The notes under the pieces were generated by a model, which ran no database searches, was not told the DNA's origin, and worked only from the letters and a program-made list of their open reading frames with translations. 64,000 nucleotides of DNA, from the NCBI GenBank assembly GCA_905214625.1, contig CAJMMQ010000003.1:1-64000 (forward strand), given 5' to 3'. Positions 45,135 to 57,587 of this stretch are shown here, piece by piece (position 1 is the first letter of the stretch; each line of letters begins with the position of its first letter). The stretch comes from an uncultured bacterium (GTDB lineage: Bacteria; Bacteroidota; Bacteroidia; Bacteroidales; Bacteroidaceae). The position numbers were made by a program, and so were the translations under genes.

Positions 45135-48100
45135 TTACAATGTAATGTTCAAGCCGAATGACACGGTTCTTGACAGAGGATAACCGTTGTTAGAGTCATA
45201 GCCGAGGAGCTCAGGATCGAACTGCTTAGGCAGGCTTGTTGCTGTAAAGAGGTTTTCAACTGAGAAGTACAAACGCAGGTTAGAGATACCCCAGTTAGAT
45301 ACCACCTTCTGTGGGATTGTATAACCAATCTGGAAGTTCTTCAGACGCATATATGCTGCGTTGAGCAAGTAACGTGTCTGTGACTGTAAGTTCTTACCGC
45401 CACCGTTTACACGAGGCAGATATGCGTTAAGGTTCTCAGCCTTGTATCCGTTCTGAACAGACCAAGAGTCTTCGTTACGGAAATAATCCTCTACACCTTC
45501 GATACCAGATGCCCACCAGTTGCCGTTAGAAGCAAAACCGAACATGAACGGGTTGTCGTTGAGCATATAGTCGCGCTTCATTACGCCCTGGAAGAAGGCG
45601 CGTACGTCGAAGCCCTTCCAGCTTGCGTTGAGGTCGATACCGAAGAAATAACGCGGAGTAGAGTTACCGATAAGTTTCAGGTCGCCGTGGTCGTCGATAG
45701 TATAGTTACCGCTTGAGATACGTCCGTCATTGTTTTGGTCTTTATACATAATGTCACCAGCAGCCCAGTTGCTTCCGAGAGAACTCTGGTCAACCTTTGC
45801 TATGTGGGCAGCCATTTCCTCGTCAGTCTTGGCAAGTCCTACAGTTTCATAACCCCAGATTTCGTTGATGTAACGGCCTGTGATATATGTGCCGAGGTCG
45901 CCTGTCGGGTTGTTCGGGTAACGTGTAATCTTAGTGCGTGCATCAGAAATGTTGAATCCTACGCCGTAGCTCAGACCGTTCTGCAGTCTGTCGCGCCAAG
46001 AAACCTGCAATTCCCATCCCTGTGTGCGGAGGTCGGTGTTGTTTGTAACAGGAACGCCAGTACCAAGTATAGCAGGAAGCTCAGGAGCATTACCCACCAT
46101 GTCGTTGGTATTACGGATATACCAGTCGAAAGATGCTGTCAGTCGGTTATTAAATGCAGCAATGTCAAGACCGATGTCGTAGCTCTCTATTGTCTCCCAT
46201 GTCAGCAAAGCAGAGATAAGGCCCGGCGTTGTCACCGTGTTTGTCAAAGCGCCGTTCTGAAGCCATGTTCCGGCTGAAGGAGAATAAGTTATTGTCAGGT
46301 AAGTAGGATACCAGTTGTCGAGATTGGTGTTACCCAGCGTACCATAAGAAGCACGGAGTTTCAACATGTTGATATCTTTCTGCAACGGAGCGAAGAATTT
46401 CTCGTTGGCGATGTTCCAACCAATAGATGCAGACGGGAATGTCTTCCACATCTTGTTGCGGCGGAAACGTGAAGTACCATCATGACGGAGGTTGAACTCC
46501 AAGAGGTAACGGTCAGCGTAGTTATAGTTCAGACGACCGAAGAAACCGGCAGTCTGCCACTGGTTACGTGCTCCGTTTGTACTCGGAACAATCGGGTCAC
46601 CGTTGCCGCCGAGACCTGTTGTAAGGTCAATTTCAGGCTTAGACGGGTCAATGATTCCATTACGCTGCAGACCGAATACGAGCTGCTTCAGCTGCTCAGC
46701 CTGGAAACCGGCCATCACATGGAAGTTATGTTTCTCTGCAATAGAGAAGTCATACTCTGTATATGCCTGGAAGTTGAGGTAATTCTCTTTTTTCAGATCC
46801 TCATGCACATTGGTTGTTCCGTCTCCATAGAGTACAGGGTTGCCGTTAACGTCGTGGTTATAGTCAGCAAAGCTGTCCCAGTGACGTGTTGACACGTCTG
46901 TACGATAGTTAAAGTCGATGTGTGTCTTCCAGTTCTTTATAGGCTCGATAACAAAGCCGAGCTGGTTGTTCAGCACGTCGCGCTGTGTTGTATCCTTACC
47001 TCCTTCGGCCAAATGGAGATACGGTGACGGGTTAGAATACCAGTAACCGTTGCGGTCAACTGTAGGCAGTGTAGGCCAGCCCTGACGTGCAAGGTCCTGA
47101 TAGAAGTTGTTGGCGAGAGCAGCCGGACGACGATAGTCTGTGCGGGTGAAACGCATAGAATAGTTAACCTTCAGCCAGTTTGTAATGTCTGCGTTGATTT
47201 TGGCAGTACCTGCGTAACGGTTGTAGCTATCCTCGTTAATCTTCATGAAACCGTTGTTGTCGAGGTAGTTGAGCGACAGGTAGAAGTTAACCTTGTCTGT
47301 ACCTCCGCTAACACTTGCGTTATGCTCCTGCGCAAAGGCTGTGTTCTTATAGATAACATCATAGATATCCTCATCGTTGATACCGTTTGCATAAGGTTCG
47401 TCCCATGTAACGCCGTTAGAAGAACCGATAGAGTAAAGAATCTCACCGTCTTCCGTGATACGTGAGCCTGGTCCGTAAGGTTTAGCATTATGGTACTTAA
47501 CGATGTTTTCTATAGTCTGCTGCGACCACACACCGCTACCGTTGATACCATCCTGCATCCAGCACATAAAGTCGTATGAGTTCATCATGTGCTTGTCGCG
47601 TATACGGTTACTGAAACGGAAACTGTTGTTGTAGTTGATGCTTACCTTTCCGCTCTTTCCGCTCTTGGTTGTAATAAGGATTACACCGAACGGAGCGCGC
47701 GCACCGTAAATAGAAGATGCGGCAGCATCCTTGAGGACAGATATTGTCTCGATGTCTTGCGGGTTGATAGTATTGAGGTCGCCCTCAGAACCGTCAATCA
47801 AGATAAGAGGAGAACCGCTTGAGCCCTGTCCGATGGTAGCGGTACCACGGATGTTGATGCTCATGTTGTTCTCAAGAGAACCACCGGTAGAGCTGATTTG
47901 CAGACCAGGAACGGCACCCTGCAGAGCCTCCGTTGCCGTACGCACCGGACGAGCCTCAAACTGCTCGCTGTCTACAACAGACACAGCACCGGTCAAGTTG
48001 GCTTTCTTCTGAACACCGAAACCTACGACTACAACCTCGCTCAATGCCTTTGAGTCTTCAGACATTGTGATTGTAACAGGAGTTCCGGCCTTGAAATTCA

Positions 48101-48410
48101 CTGTAGCCGTCTTATAACCAATGTAGGTAACGGTGAGCTTACCGCTTGTAACTCCACTGATGCTGAAGTTACCGTCAATGTCGGTAACAGCTCCTTTGTT
48201 GTCGCCGTCAATTTTCACCGTGGCTCCAATGACAGGCTGACCTGTATCATCAAGAACCTTACCCTTCAGCACACCTACTTGTGCAACGGCAGTAACGCCG
48301 TCAGTGCCTGCCCAGGCTTCGGGCGGACAAAATGTAAAGCTGGCGCCGAGCAATGCCGAGCAGAGGGCGGCGCGTCTTAACATTAACTTAAATTGTTGAT
48401 TTCTGTCCAT
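45135..48410 (-). CDS. SusC/RagA-family TonB-dependent glycan transporter
   Basis: 1091 residues. Signal peptide (MLRRAALCSALLGASFTFCPPEAWA), a carboxypeptidase-D-like N-terminal domain (about 45-125: VLKGKVLDDTGQPVIGATV), a TonB-box-like segment LSEVVVVGFG (about 127-136), plug (about 137-250: SSTGGSLENNMSINIRG, SVLKDAAASSIYGARAPFG) and a 22-strand barrel ending in SRTVSFGLNITL. It imports oligosaccharides too large for porins, using TonB energy, together with the SusD partner just downstream. Its long untranslated leader (~140 nt) starts at a promoter with the shared activator motif. Confidence 0.96.
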   Translation of the reverse strand: MDRNQQFKLMLRRAALCSALLGASFTFCPPEAWAGTDGVTAVAQVGVLKGKVLDDTGQPVIGATVKIDGDNKGAVTDIDGNFSISGVTSGKLTVTYIGYKTATVNFKAGTPVTITMSEDSKALSEVVVVGFGVQKKANLTGAVSVVDSEQFEARPVRTATEALQGAVPGLQISSTGGSLENNMSINIRGTATIGQGSSGSPLILIDGSEGDLNTINPQDIETISVLKDAAASSIYGARAPFGVILITTKSGKSGKVSINYNNSFRFSNRIRDKHMMNSYDFMCWMQDGINGSGVWSQQTIENIVKYHNAKPYGPGSRITEDGEILYSIGSSNGVTWDEPYANGINDEDIYDVIYKNTAFAQEHNASVSGGTDKVNFYLSLNYLDNNGFMKINEDSYNRYAGTAKINADITNWLKVNYSMRFTRTDYRRPAALANNFYQDLARQGWPTLPTVDRNGYWYSNPSPYLHLAEGGKDTTQRDVLNNQLGFVIEPIKNWKTHIDFNYRTDVSTRHWDSFADYNHDVNGNPVLYGDGTTNVHEDLKKENYLNFQAYTEYDFSIAEKHNFHVMAGFQAEQLKQLVFGLQRNGIIDPSKPEIDLTTGLGGNGDPIVPSTNGARNQWQTAGFFGRLNYNYADRYLLEFNLRHDGTSRFRRNKMWKTFPSASIGWNIANEKFFAPLQKDINMLKLRASYGTLGNTNLDNWYPTYLTITYSPSAGTWLQNGALTNTVTTPGLISALLTWETIESYDIGLDIAAFNNRLTASFDWYIRNTNDMVGNAPELPAILGTGVPVTNNTDLRTQGWELQVSWRDRLQNGLSYGVGFNISDARTKITRYPNNPTGDLGTYITGRYINEIWGYETVGLAKTDEEMAAHIAKVDQSSLGSNWAAGDIMYKDQNNDGRISSGNYTIDDHGDLKLIGNSTPRYFFGIDLNASWKGFDVRAFFQGVMKRDYMLNDNPFMFGFASNGNWWASGIEGVEDYFRNEDSWSVQNGYKAENLNAYLPRVNGGGKNLQSQTRYLLNAAYMRLKNFQIGYTIPQKVVSNWGISNLRLYFSVENLFTATSLPKQFDPELLGYDSNNGYPLSRTVSFGLNITL

Positions 48411-48553
48411 GTACTTATTTATTATGTTTAAGGTTTCGTTTTATCATGAAAAAGTTTTCAATAATGGTATTATCACTATAATTTGATTACTAATTCATGT
48501 TTTTCATGTTTAAATTTATTTCTATTTAGTTAATTTTTTATCTTTCTCGATTG

Positions 48554-48607
48554 CAAAGATATTGTGAAATAATGTAAACCTGTGGGGGAAAATTCGTAAA
48601 AAAAGGG
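48554..48607 (-). promoter_or_regulatory. PUL promoter 2 (susC) with shared activator motif
   Basis: Minus-strand TATCTTTG (48561-48554) is the -7 box; 38 nt upstream stands CCCTTTTTTTACGAA (motif 48585-48607), the most diverged of the three copies (TTACG in place of GTACG). No -33 TTTG. Leader to the susC start is about 137 nt. Confidence 0.6.
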
Positions 48608-49030
48608 TATTTTTTAATAAAAAAGCACTTTTTTGTGCTTAAAACACCCCTCTTTCTGCTATTCTTCCCCAAACGGGTAAGTTGAATAATTGTTTTATAA
48701 AAATAATAATAAAAAAAGAAAGAAAACGTATGGTAACAAATATTATATGTCTTTTTCTGGTTTTCATAACAAATTTCTCAGAGATAAGGCAAAAAGCATT
48801 TAAAAATGTATATCACAAACAGCATTATCCATTTTGCATAACATATTCAGCGGATAAATTCAGGAAGCTATGAAACAAAATCAACTGACAGGTGCAACAT
48901 AAAAAAATCAACAGACACAAACAGCTTAAATTTTTTCGTTGATACAAATTAATCACTTATCATAATAATAAGTTACATCGCCATTAGGATTCGGCCTGAT
49001 TGTCGTTTTTACGTTGAATGCAAATCGTCA

Positions 49031-49165
49031 TTATACCGCATATAGTTTTATCTCTTTTGTGTATTCATGCTTTCAGCCGTCTTTTTATTTTCTATTGGCG
49101 TCTTTTCGTCCGCTTTCTCTTGGCATGGCGGGCCATGCCAAGAGAAAGCGGACAAGGAGACCCAA
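49031..49165 (+). repeat. Dispersed repeat family B, copy 3
   Basis: Shares CATGCTTTC-GCCGTCTT with the 15-kb copy and GTC-GCTTTCTC with the 52.6-kb copy. The family's inner inverted repeat is here a perfect long hairpin (see 49108-49153). Confidence 0.65.
49108..49153 (-). terminator. Perfect 22-bp inverted repeat behind GH2
   Basis: Arms 49108-49129 and 49132-49153 are exact complements (GTCCGCTTTCTCTTGGCATG...) with only GG between. It lies ~139 nt past the GH2 stop and could terminate that transcript; it is also the core of a repeat element. Confidence 0.6.
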
Positions 49166-49291
49166 CAAAAAGACGGACAAATATCCGTGGGCTGATACCC
49201 CGATATTTATCCGTCACATTTCATAAATCCATGCACAAAGTGCCTACGCTCTTTTTACCTTACCTTATTTATCAATTTAACATGCCAACCT

Positions 49292-52444
<3,153 letters not shown>

Positions 52445-52479
52445 TTAGCAGTATTTTGGTTATTAAATTATTTTAAGTG

Positions 52480-52533
52480 CAAAGTTAACCTTTCCATACC
52501 TAAACTAAGGCGCACTTTTCGTACAAAAAAGGG
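52480..52533 (-). promoter_or_regulatory. PUL promoter 1 (GH2) with shared activator motif
   Basis: Minus-strand TAACTTTG (52487-52480), no -33 box, and 37 nt upstream GTACGAAAA within CCCTTTTTTGTACGAAAA (52511-52533). Same spacing as the promoter at 28.5 kb. Confidence 0.65.
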
Positions 52534-52570
52534 CGAAAATGGTATTTTTTCCTCAATCGGGCATTATGCC

Positions 52571-52746
52571 CGCATATGTTTTAATTCTGTAAGTACATTG
52601 AAGCCTTCTGCCGTCTTATTGTTTCCCATTACCGTCTTGCCGTCTGCTTTTTCTTGAAATAACCTGCTATGACGGAGAAAAGCAGACGGCAAAAGGCTTA
52701 ATATATAAGACTAAAATACTGCCGAACACTGATGACTGACTTTGAT
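52571..52746 (+). repeat. Dispersed repeat family B, copy 4
   Basis: Full-length partner of 3961-4146. Inner inverted repeat GTCTGCTTTT...AAAAGCAGAC. Shares GCCGTCTTATTGTTTC (52610-52625) with the 15-kb copy. Confidence 0.75.
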
Positions 52747-53018
52747 TATACGATAAAATAACCATGTATGAAAAAAGCAACAAACTGCTCACCATGCCTA
52801 CTAAATAAAAAACGTCATAGTATTGAGAGAAAAAGGATGTACCACAAACATACTATAAATAATAAGGCGTAAAAGAAATAAACAGGTCAAGCTTATTGTG
52901 AATTATTACATCCTATTCACAATCTTAGACAGTAACTTTCAGCTATCAATTCCACTAGCTTCAATTTATGCACTCACAACCAACAGGCAAATCATAATTG
53001 ACCACGATGAATTTTGTT

Positions 53019-53050
53019 TCTCAATTTTAAATTCTCAACACTCAATTAAC
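53019..53050. repeat. Degenerate ACTCTCAA-type heptamer tract
   Basis: CTCAATTTTAAATTCTCAAC-ACTCAATT: imperfect ~7-nt units of the kind also found inside purL (61712-61748). Non-coding here. Confidence 0.5.
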
Positions 53051-53136
53051 CATGATTTTTTTAGGACAAAATTTTTTCTCAATCTGGAAAATTAATGTAT
53101 AACAAAAGTTAATTTACCTACTGCCGTGTTATGAAT

Positions 53137-53453
53137 ATATTAACATTAGTTTACTTTAGCACCATAAAATCTAACTGAAACAGGCTCTTATTTAGCATAA
53201 AAGGGCATTATTTACTAAGAAAAAGGGCTCATTACGAATCGCAAACGGCCCACTTTTGATGCGTAAACGGCATAGTAATATTTTTTAACCATTGCACTTT
53301 TGTCTCAAAATCCGCATAACAGCCTGTGTATCAACATATTGACAAAAACGTGCAATTTTAGCACATTTTCGCGCCGAAAGGCTGATTCGTAACGGACACC
53401 GCCACTCTGAGAGCGTCAAACGGACGGGAAACGTAATAAATATTTACAAACGC
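53137..53453 (+). repeat. Dispersed repeat family A, copy 2
   Basis: Aligns with 14901-15216 in the same orientation, including identical blocks at 53274-53289 and 53407-53431. It ends ~225 nt before the sigma-factor gene. Confidence 0.8.
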
Positions 53454-53677
53454 GGCCGGTATTTTCAAGAAGACAGGAACAATATTCCGGCAACACTTTC
53501 CGGCAGACCAAACCGAACGCCGTTTCAACACACGCCGCCCCATTCTGCCGTCAAAGAGCTTTAACCCAAATAGAGCCTTAACCCAAATTGCTTTAATTAA
53601 AATTCGGGGTTAAGCAAAAAAATTTCACTTTTGATGTCACGTTTTTCCGCTTCATACGTTACCTTTATGAAACGATT

Positions 53678-54199
53678 ATGAAACCGGAAGAATTTAACCG
53701 CATAATAATACCGATGCGCGACGAGCTGAAAGGACTTGCGCGCAGGCTGACGGGAGACGACTACTGCGCCGAGGACCTGGTGCAGGAGGTTATGCTCAAG
53801 CTATGGAGCATGCGCTCAACGCTCGACCAATATGACAACAAAAGAGCGCTGGCCATGACTATGCTGCGGAACAAATTCAGCGACCAGTGGCGGCACAGCC
53901 GGTTGGAAAACGGAAAGGCCGTTGCTGCGGGCCTGACAGCCGACGACTGGCACAGGGCCGAAGCCAAAGACGAGGCCGACCTGATAAGAATAATAGTGGA
54001 ACATCTGCCGGAACTGCAAAGGCAGATATTCAAGATGAAAGAGATTGAGGGCTACGAAAGCTCCGAGATAATGGAAATAACGGGATGCACGGCCGAGAAC
54101 CTGAGACAAAACCTGTCGAGGGCACGCCGCAAAATACGTGAGGACTTTATAAAACTTACGGCCATAAGGACCAAGAGAAAGGATTTATTGACGCTTTGA
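53678..54199 (+). CDS. ECF-type RNA polymerase sigma factor
   Basis: 173 residues. Sigma region 2 is at about 10-80 (YCAEDLVQEVMLKLWSMRST, RNKFSDQWRHSR) and region 4 at about 105-165 (LPELQRQIFKMKEIEGYESS, ITGCTAENLRQNLSRARRKI). No region 1 or 3, so it is an extracytoplasmic-function sigma factor of the Bacteroidetes type. The next gene encodes a small single-pass membrane protein, the usual place for its anti-sigma partner. TACCTTTA (53660-53667) is close to a -7 box but leaves a leader of only a few bases. The CTTCATACGTTA segment just before it could be a self-recognised ECF promoter. Confidence 0.92.
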   Translation: MKPEEFNRIIIPMRDELKGLARRLTGDDYCAEDLVQEVMLKLWSMRSTLDQYDNKRALAMTMLRNKFSDQWRHSRLENGKAVAAGLTADDWHRAEAKDEADLIRIIVEHLPELQRQIFKMKEIEGYESSEIMEITGCTAENLRQNLSRARRKIREDFIKLTAIRTKRKDLLTL

Positions 54200-54216
54200 A
54201 CTATATTTACAGTGTG

Positions 54217-54675
54217 ATGAGAAAGGAAGAATATATTAAGCAGTTGCTCGACAAATATCTCGACGGCGAGACATCGGCGCCCGAGGAAAAGGCTCTGCGG
54301 GGATATTTCGCCAACGGAGACAACAACATTCCTGAAGAATGGTTGCCATACAGGGCATTGTTTGCCTACATTGCCGAAGAGCAGGCCGCCCGCGCCCAAG
54401 ACACAGGCAAGACGGACAGCAGCCGCAACGGCAGGAGCAAAGCAAAGACCGGCCGCCGCCACGGATGGATATACACGGCAATAACGGCGGCGGCAGCGAT
54501 ACTGATAGCGGTAGTGATGATTACGCTGCCGCGCCAGAACGACAACTATGCCGTGATAGACGGCAAGGTGTACACCAACAAGAAAGTGGTTGAGGAAGAG
54601 GCGCTGAAGGCCCTCGACATGGTGTCGGCAGACGAAGACGACAGCTTTGGCGCGCTCGAGATGATGCGCCACTGA
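54217..54675 (+). CDS. Single-pass membrane protein, probable anti-sigma factor
   Basis: 152 residues from ATG 54217; the frame extends to a TTG at 54196 that overlaps the sigma gene, but MRKEEYIKQLLDKYLDGETS is the typical beginning. The cytoplasmic part (about 1-88) has the pattern of short Bacteroidales anti-sigma proteins (DGETSAPEEKALRGYF). A membrane helix at about 90-108 (WIYTAITAAAAILIAVVMI) is followed by a ~45-residue periplasmic tail rich in acidic residues. It presumably holds the sigma factor until an envelope signal releases it. No zinc-binding HxxxCxxC motif was seen. It lies 17 nt after the sigma gene. Confidence 0.75.
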   Translation: MRKEEYIKQLLDKYLDGETSAPEEKALRGYFANGDNNIPEEWLPYRALFAYIAEEQAARAQDTGKTDSSRNGRSKAKTGRRHGWIYTAITAAAAILIAVVMITLPRQNDNYAVIDGKVYTNKKVVEEEALKALDMVSADEDDSFGALEMMRH

Positions 54676-54708
54676 CATCTCTAACGGCTGAACGCCTGAC
54701 ACAGGCTC

Positions 54709-55377
54709 ATGAAAAACTATAATACAAATAATAATGTAAAAACATTAACCCGAGATATGAAACAGCAATATTATAACCAGCAACTGCCGGCAACGCATAT
54801 TAACGCCATAGGGGCTGTATGCGCAATAATGATGACGGCCATGATGCGCCTTGCCGCGGCATGCAGGCTGCCCCGCGGCCACGGCGAGACCACACGACGC
54901 AACGCCAAAGGCAACGGCACGAGCCGCGGCCGGAGCGGAACAATGTGGCAAGGGCTATGCCGCATATTGCTCATGGCTGCGCTGGCCCTGACGGCAGCCA
55001 CTACGGCCACGGCGCAAGAAGGGCTAAACGTAAACAAGGTGTTTCAGCGGTTCGGCCACGCCAAGGGATGCAAGATGGTGGAGATGCACAACGCCAAGCT
55101 GAAAGGGTATGAACTGAAGGTGTATAAAAGTCTTACCTACAAGAACATCGGCGCAAGCATTGAGCCTTACCTGAAGGCCGACAGAAAGAACGCCAAGAAG
55201 ATACGCGAGGTGGTTGAGAACGGCCAGATAGTGAGTGGATACTACATGATGCCGCCAAAGGGCAACGGCATCAACCGCTACATACTGTTCAGCAAGGTGC
55301 AGCCCAACCGCGGAACGGTGATATACATAGAGGGCGACCTCTCGCCCGACGACATAATGAAACTGTGCTACGCATAA
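54709..55377 (+). CDS. Small secreted protein of unknown function (sigma cassette)
   Basis: The frame holds 222 codons. The mature part (from about residue 103: EGLNVNKVFQRFGHAKGCKM, GASIEPYLKADRKNAKKI, ending YIEGDLSPDDIMKLCYA) looks like a small secreted Bacteroidales domain of the DUF6108/DUF4252 kind found beside ECF sigma factors. That naming is tentative. A signal peptide is best formed from Met79 (MWQGLCRILLMAALALTAAT, ATG 54943). The 78 residues before it are Arg/Gly-rich and include a second hydrophobic stretch, and may be untranslated. Both starts are possible; 54943 is my preference for the working protein. Role probably envelope stress or regulation. Confidence 0.6.
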   Translation: MKNYNTNNNVKTLTRDMKQQYYNQQLPATHINAIGAVCAIMMTAMMRLAAACRLPRGHGETTRRNAKGNGTSRGRSGTMWQGLCRILLMAALALTAATTATAQEGLNVNKVFQRFGHAKGCKMVEMHNAKLKGYELKVYKSLTYKNIGASIEPYLKADRKNAKKIREVVENGQIVSGYYMMPPKGNGINRYILFSKVQPNRGTVIYIEGDLSPDDIMKLCYA

Positions 55378-55404
55378 TAAAAACAAACAATAAATATGAC
55401 TAAG

Positions 55405-56262
55405 ATGAAAAAGACACTACTTCTGGCGGTGCTGCTGCCACTGACGGGCATGGCCGCCGAAACAGCCGACACTACATTCGTGGTGAACAACAAGAAGATT
55501 GTTGTAAACGATTCAGCCGGCAACACAAAGATATCTGTCTACGGCAACGACGGCAAGAAGTTTAACCGCACATACGAGACAAACTTTGTTGACGGACAGG
55601 AGATTGAGCGCGTGTATGTTACGTCGCCCTTCATTCCGCAAAGCTTCAGCCGCAAGAAGTGCAAGCCGAGAAGCCACTATCCGCTGTTCTTCATGGGCTT
55701 CAGCCAGCTTGCCGGAAGCGTGATGGGCACGGGAGGCAACGCCGACATGCACACGCGCGACTCAAAGTCGTGGGAATATGGCTTCACGCTGACAAGCCTG
55801 GCCTTCAGAATAACCAATCCGCTGGCGCTGACATCGGCATTTCAGATTGGTCAGGTGCATCATCACTTTCAGGACAACTACGTGCTGTCAACAACCGAAG
55901 GCATAACCTCGATGCGGCAGATTGAGGGCGAGACGCTCAAGAAGAGCTATATAAGCTACACATTCATACGCATACCGGTGATGCTTGAATGGCAGAAACG
56001 TACCGGCGGCGCTGATATGTTCGCTGCAATAGGTCCGTCTATTGAACTGCGCTGGAACGACCACTCGCGCTATTTCATCGGAAAGAAGAAGACAACAGAG
56101 ACGGGCGACATAAACATGAATCCCGTTGGCCTCAACCTCGACATACGCGCCGGATACGGCTGCCTGATGATTTACGCCCGCACGGCCCTCACTCCGCTGC
56201 TAAAAACCAGCGTTGCGCCAAAATGCTATCCCGTATCGTTCGGACTGGGCATACGTATATAA
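55405..56262 (+). CDS. Outer-membrane beta-barrel protein, first paralogue
   Basis: 285 residues from ATG 55405 (MKKTLLLAVLLPLTGMAAE); the frame also has ATG at 55396. After the signal peptide comes ADTTFVVNNKKIVVNDSAG, a strand-rich N-terminal segment, and a conserved VDGQEIERVYVTSPFIP. The rest alternates like an 8- to 12-stranded barrel, ending in an aromatic-poor final strand YPVSFGLGIRI. It shares layout and several motifs with the next gene (NGQEVEQVYVGSPLIP there). The family is not named; PorT-like outer-membrane barrels are the nearest resemblance. It is a likely structural target or sensor input of the sigma cassette. Confidence 0.7.
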   Translation: MKKTLLLAVLLPLTGMAAETADTTFVVNNKKIVVNDSAGNTKISVYGNDGKKFNRTYETNFVDGQEIERVYVTSPFIPQSFSRKKCKPRSHYPLFFMGFSQLAGSVMGTGGNADMHTRDSKSWEYGFTLTSLAFRITNPLALTSAFQIGQVHHHFQDNYVLSTTEGITSMRQIEGETLKKSYISYTFIRIPVMLEWQKRTGGADMFAAIGPSIELRWNDHSRYFIGKKKTTETGDINMNPVGLNLDIRAGYGCLMIYARTALTPLLKTSVAPKCYPVSFGLGIRI

Positions 56263-56287
56263 CAAACAATAACCCTAAAACACATTA

Positions 56288-57187
56288 ATGATGAAACTGC
56301 TATTCTTATTTACGGCACTCATACTTTCCGCCACAGCATACGCCGAGGAAGCCAACGACACTACGTTCAACGTGAAAGACAAGAAAATAGTTGTAGACGT
56401 GCAGGACAGCAAAACAATAGTGAAAGTTTACGACAACAACGGTTTTCAGCTTCTGAAAACACGTGAAATGGAATACGTTAACGGTCAGGAAGTGGAACAG
56501 GTTTATGTAGGTTCACCGCTAATTCCTACAGAAAATCTGCAGAACCTGAAATTCCGCTCATATCTGCCGACTATATGGTATGGTTACAACTATATGGGTA
56601 ACAAAATAGGTTCTACTAAAAATGACGGCATATACAGCCGCAGAAGCAAATCGTTTGAGATAGGTATAACGCCATGGTCGTTTGCCCTGCCATTCGACAA
56701 GAGCAATACATTAGGACTGGTAGGAGGCGTTCAGCTAACATGGGTGCACATGTGTTTCGACAAGAACTATGCCGTAAACATGCAGGGCGACAGGCTTGAC
56801 TTTACACAACTTGACATGAAGGCATCAGGCAACAACATGAACTACGGAACTCTGCGCATACCGTTGATGCTGTCTTTACAACAAGACTATCGGTCATTTT
56901 GCATGAATCTCGGAATATCCGCAGAGGTGCGCACTAATGGTGCTTACCGTTTCTCTCCGGCAGCAGGCAGTGCCGCACAGAATGTCCCTGACGCTATAAG
57001 ACTTAACCGTTTCGGACTTAACCTTGAATATTCTTTTTGTTTCATGGGCATATATATGGGAGCGTCAATGTCCTTAACTCCGTTGTATAAGACAATAACA
57101 AACAATAAGGCTTATTATACTTCCATTCAGATGGGTATTAATCTGCCGGAAATGATACGTTATTTTAAAAGCGACAAGAAGAAATGA
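56288..57187 (+). CDS. Outer-membrane beta-barrel protein, second paralogue
   Basis: 299 residues, signal peptide MMKLLFLFTALILSATAYAE (Met at 56288 or 56291). The opening NDTTFNVKDKKIVVDVQDSK and VNGQEVEQVYVGSPLIP match the preceding gene, as do the positions of later strands (TLRIPLMLSLQQ versus FIRIPVMLEWQK; SLTPLYKT versus ALTPLLKT). The two arose by duplication and have diverged strongly. It begins 25 nt after its paralogue and ends the cassette at the terminator 57286-57325. Function unknown. It has a basic tail (KSDKKK) beyond the last strand, unlike its partner. Confidence 0.7.
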   Translation: MMKLLFLFTALILSATAYAEEANDTTFNVKDKKIVVDVQDSKTIVKVYDNNGFQLLKTREMEYVNGQEVEQVYVGSPLIPTENLQNLKFRSYLPTIWYGYNYMGNKIGSTKNDGIYSRRSKSFEIGITPWSFALPFDKSNTLGLVGGVQLTWVHMCFDKNYAVNMQGDRLDFTQLDMKASGNNMNYGTLRIPLMLSLQQDYRSFCMNLGISAEVRTNGAYRFSPAAGSAAQNVPDAIRLNRFGLNLEYSFCFMGIYMGASMSLTPLYKTITNNKAYYTSIQMGINLPEMIRYFKSDKKK

Positions 57188-57285
57188 CAAATAGCAGATA
57201 TGTCGTAACACATAAAACATTAAAGAGTGTTTCCGAAATACTACAAATCTAATTAAATAGGCTTATTACAGGACAATGCTTCATG

Positions 57286-57325
57286 TTCCGGCGGATATTA
57301 AAAAATCTGCCGGAATTTTATTTTG
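57286..57325 (+). terminator. Terminator of the sigma cassette
   Basis: TTCCGGCGGAT (57286-57296) pairs with ATCTGCCGGAA (57305-57315, one mismatch), followed by a T-rich run. Confidence 0.8.
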
Positions 57326-57522
57326 TCGCTATATATTCATCTGAACTATCGGCATTTAACATTAATCATTACGCATACAAACGTAAAAAACAAATAACAG
57401 AAAATGGCGAATAAAGTCAACAGACAATAGAGATAAAAACGGCTATAGCCAACCAAAAGCATGAATACAAAGCATTTTGAATAAGTACAAATATATATTT
57501 ACACAAATAACATACAACATAC

Positions 57523-57570
57523 AAAAATCCCCTCAACTATCTTCTGTTATGATAAGCTGAGGGGATTTTT
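57523..57570. terminator. Bidirectional terminator behind the chromate transporter genes
   Basis: Perfect 13-bp stem AAAAATCCCCTCA (57523-57535) with 57558-57570 and T/A runs on both sides; 17 nt past the transporter stop codon. Confidence 0.85.
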
Positions 57571-57587
57571 ATTTAAAACTATATCTA

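Larger units (their letters stand above)
48411..49291. other. Gene-free region between GH2 and susC
   Basis: 880 bases. It holds the susC leader and promoter (48554-48607), a small AAGCAC/GTGCTT hairpin (48623-48640), AT-rich filler, and a family B repeat with a perfect 22-bp hairpin behind GH2. A 63-codon open frame at 48682-48873 has no coding character. Confidence 0.6.
57188..57587. other. Convergent gap with two terminators
   Basis: 400 AT-rich bases between converging transcripts. Only the hairpins at 57286-57325 and 57523-57570 are recognisable. Confidence 0.6.

Noticed and set aside
48682..48873. 63-codon open frame upstream of susC
   Set aside because: AT-rich, low-complexity composition and no ribosome-site or homology cue.
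49108..49153. Insertion-sequence end or attachment site
   Set aside because: A perfect inverted repeat alone, with no transposase, integrase or target duplication seen; treated as hairpin of a repeat family.
52898..53095. 65-codon open frame in the 1.2-kb gap
   Set aside because: Overlaps the heptamer microrepeat; no coding character.
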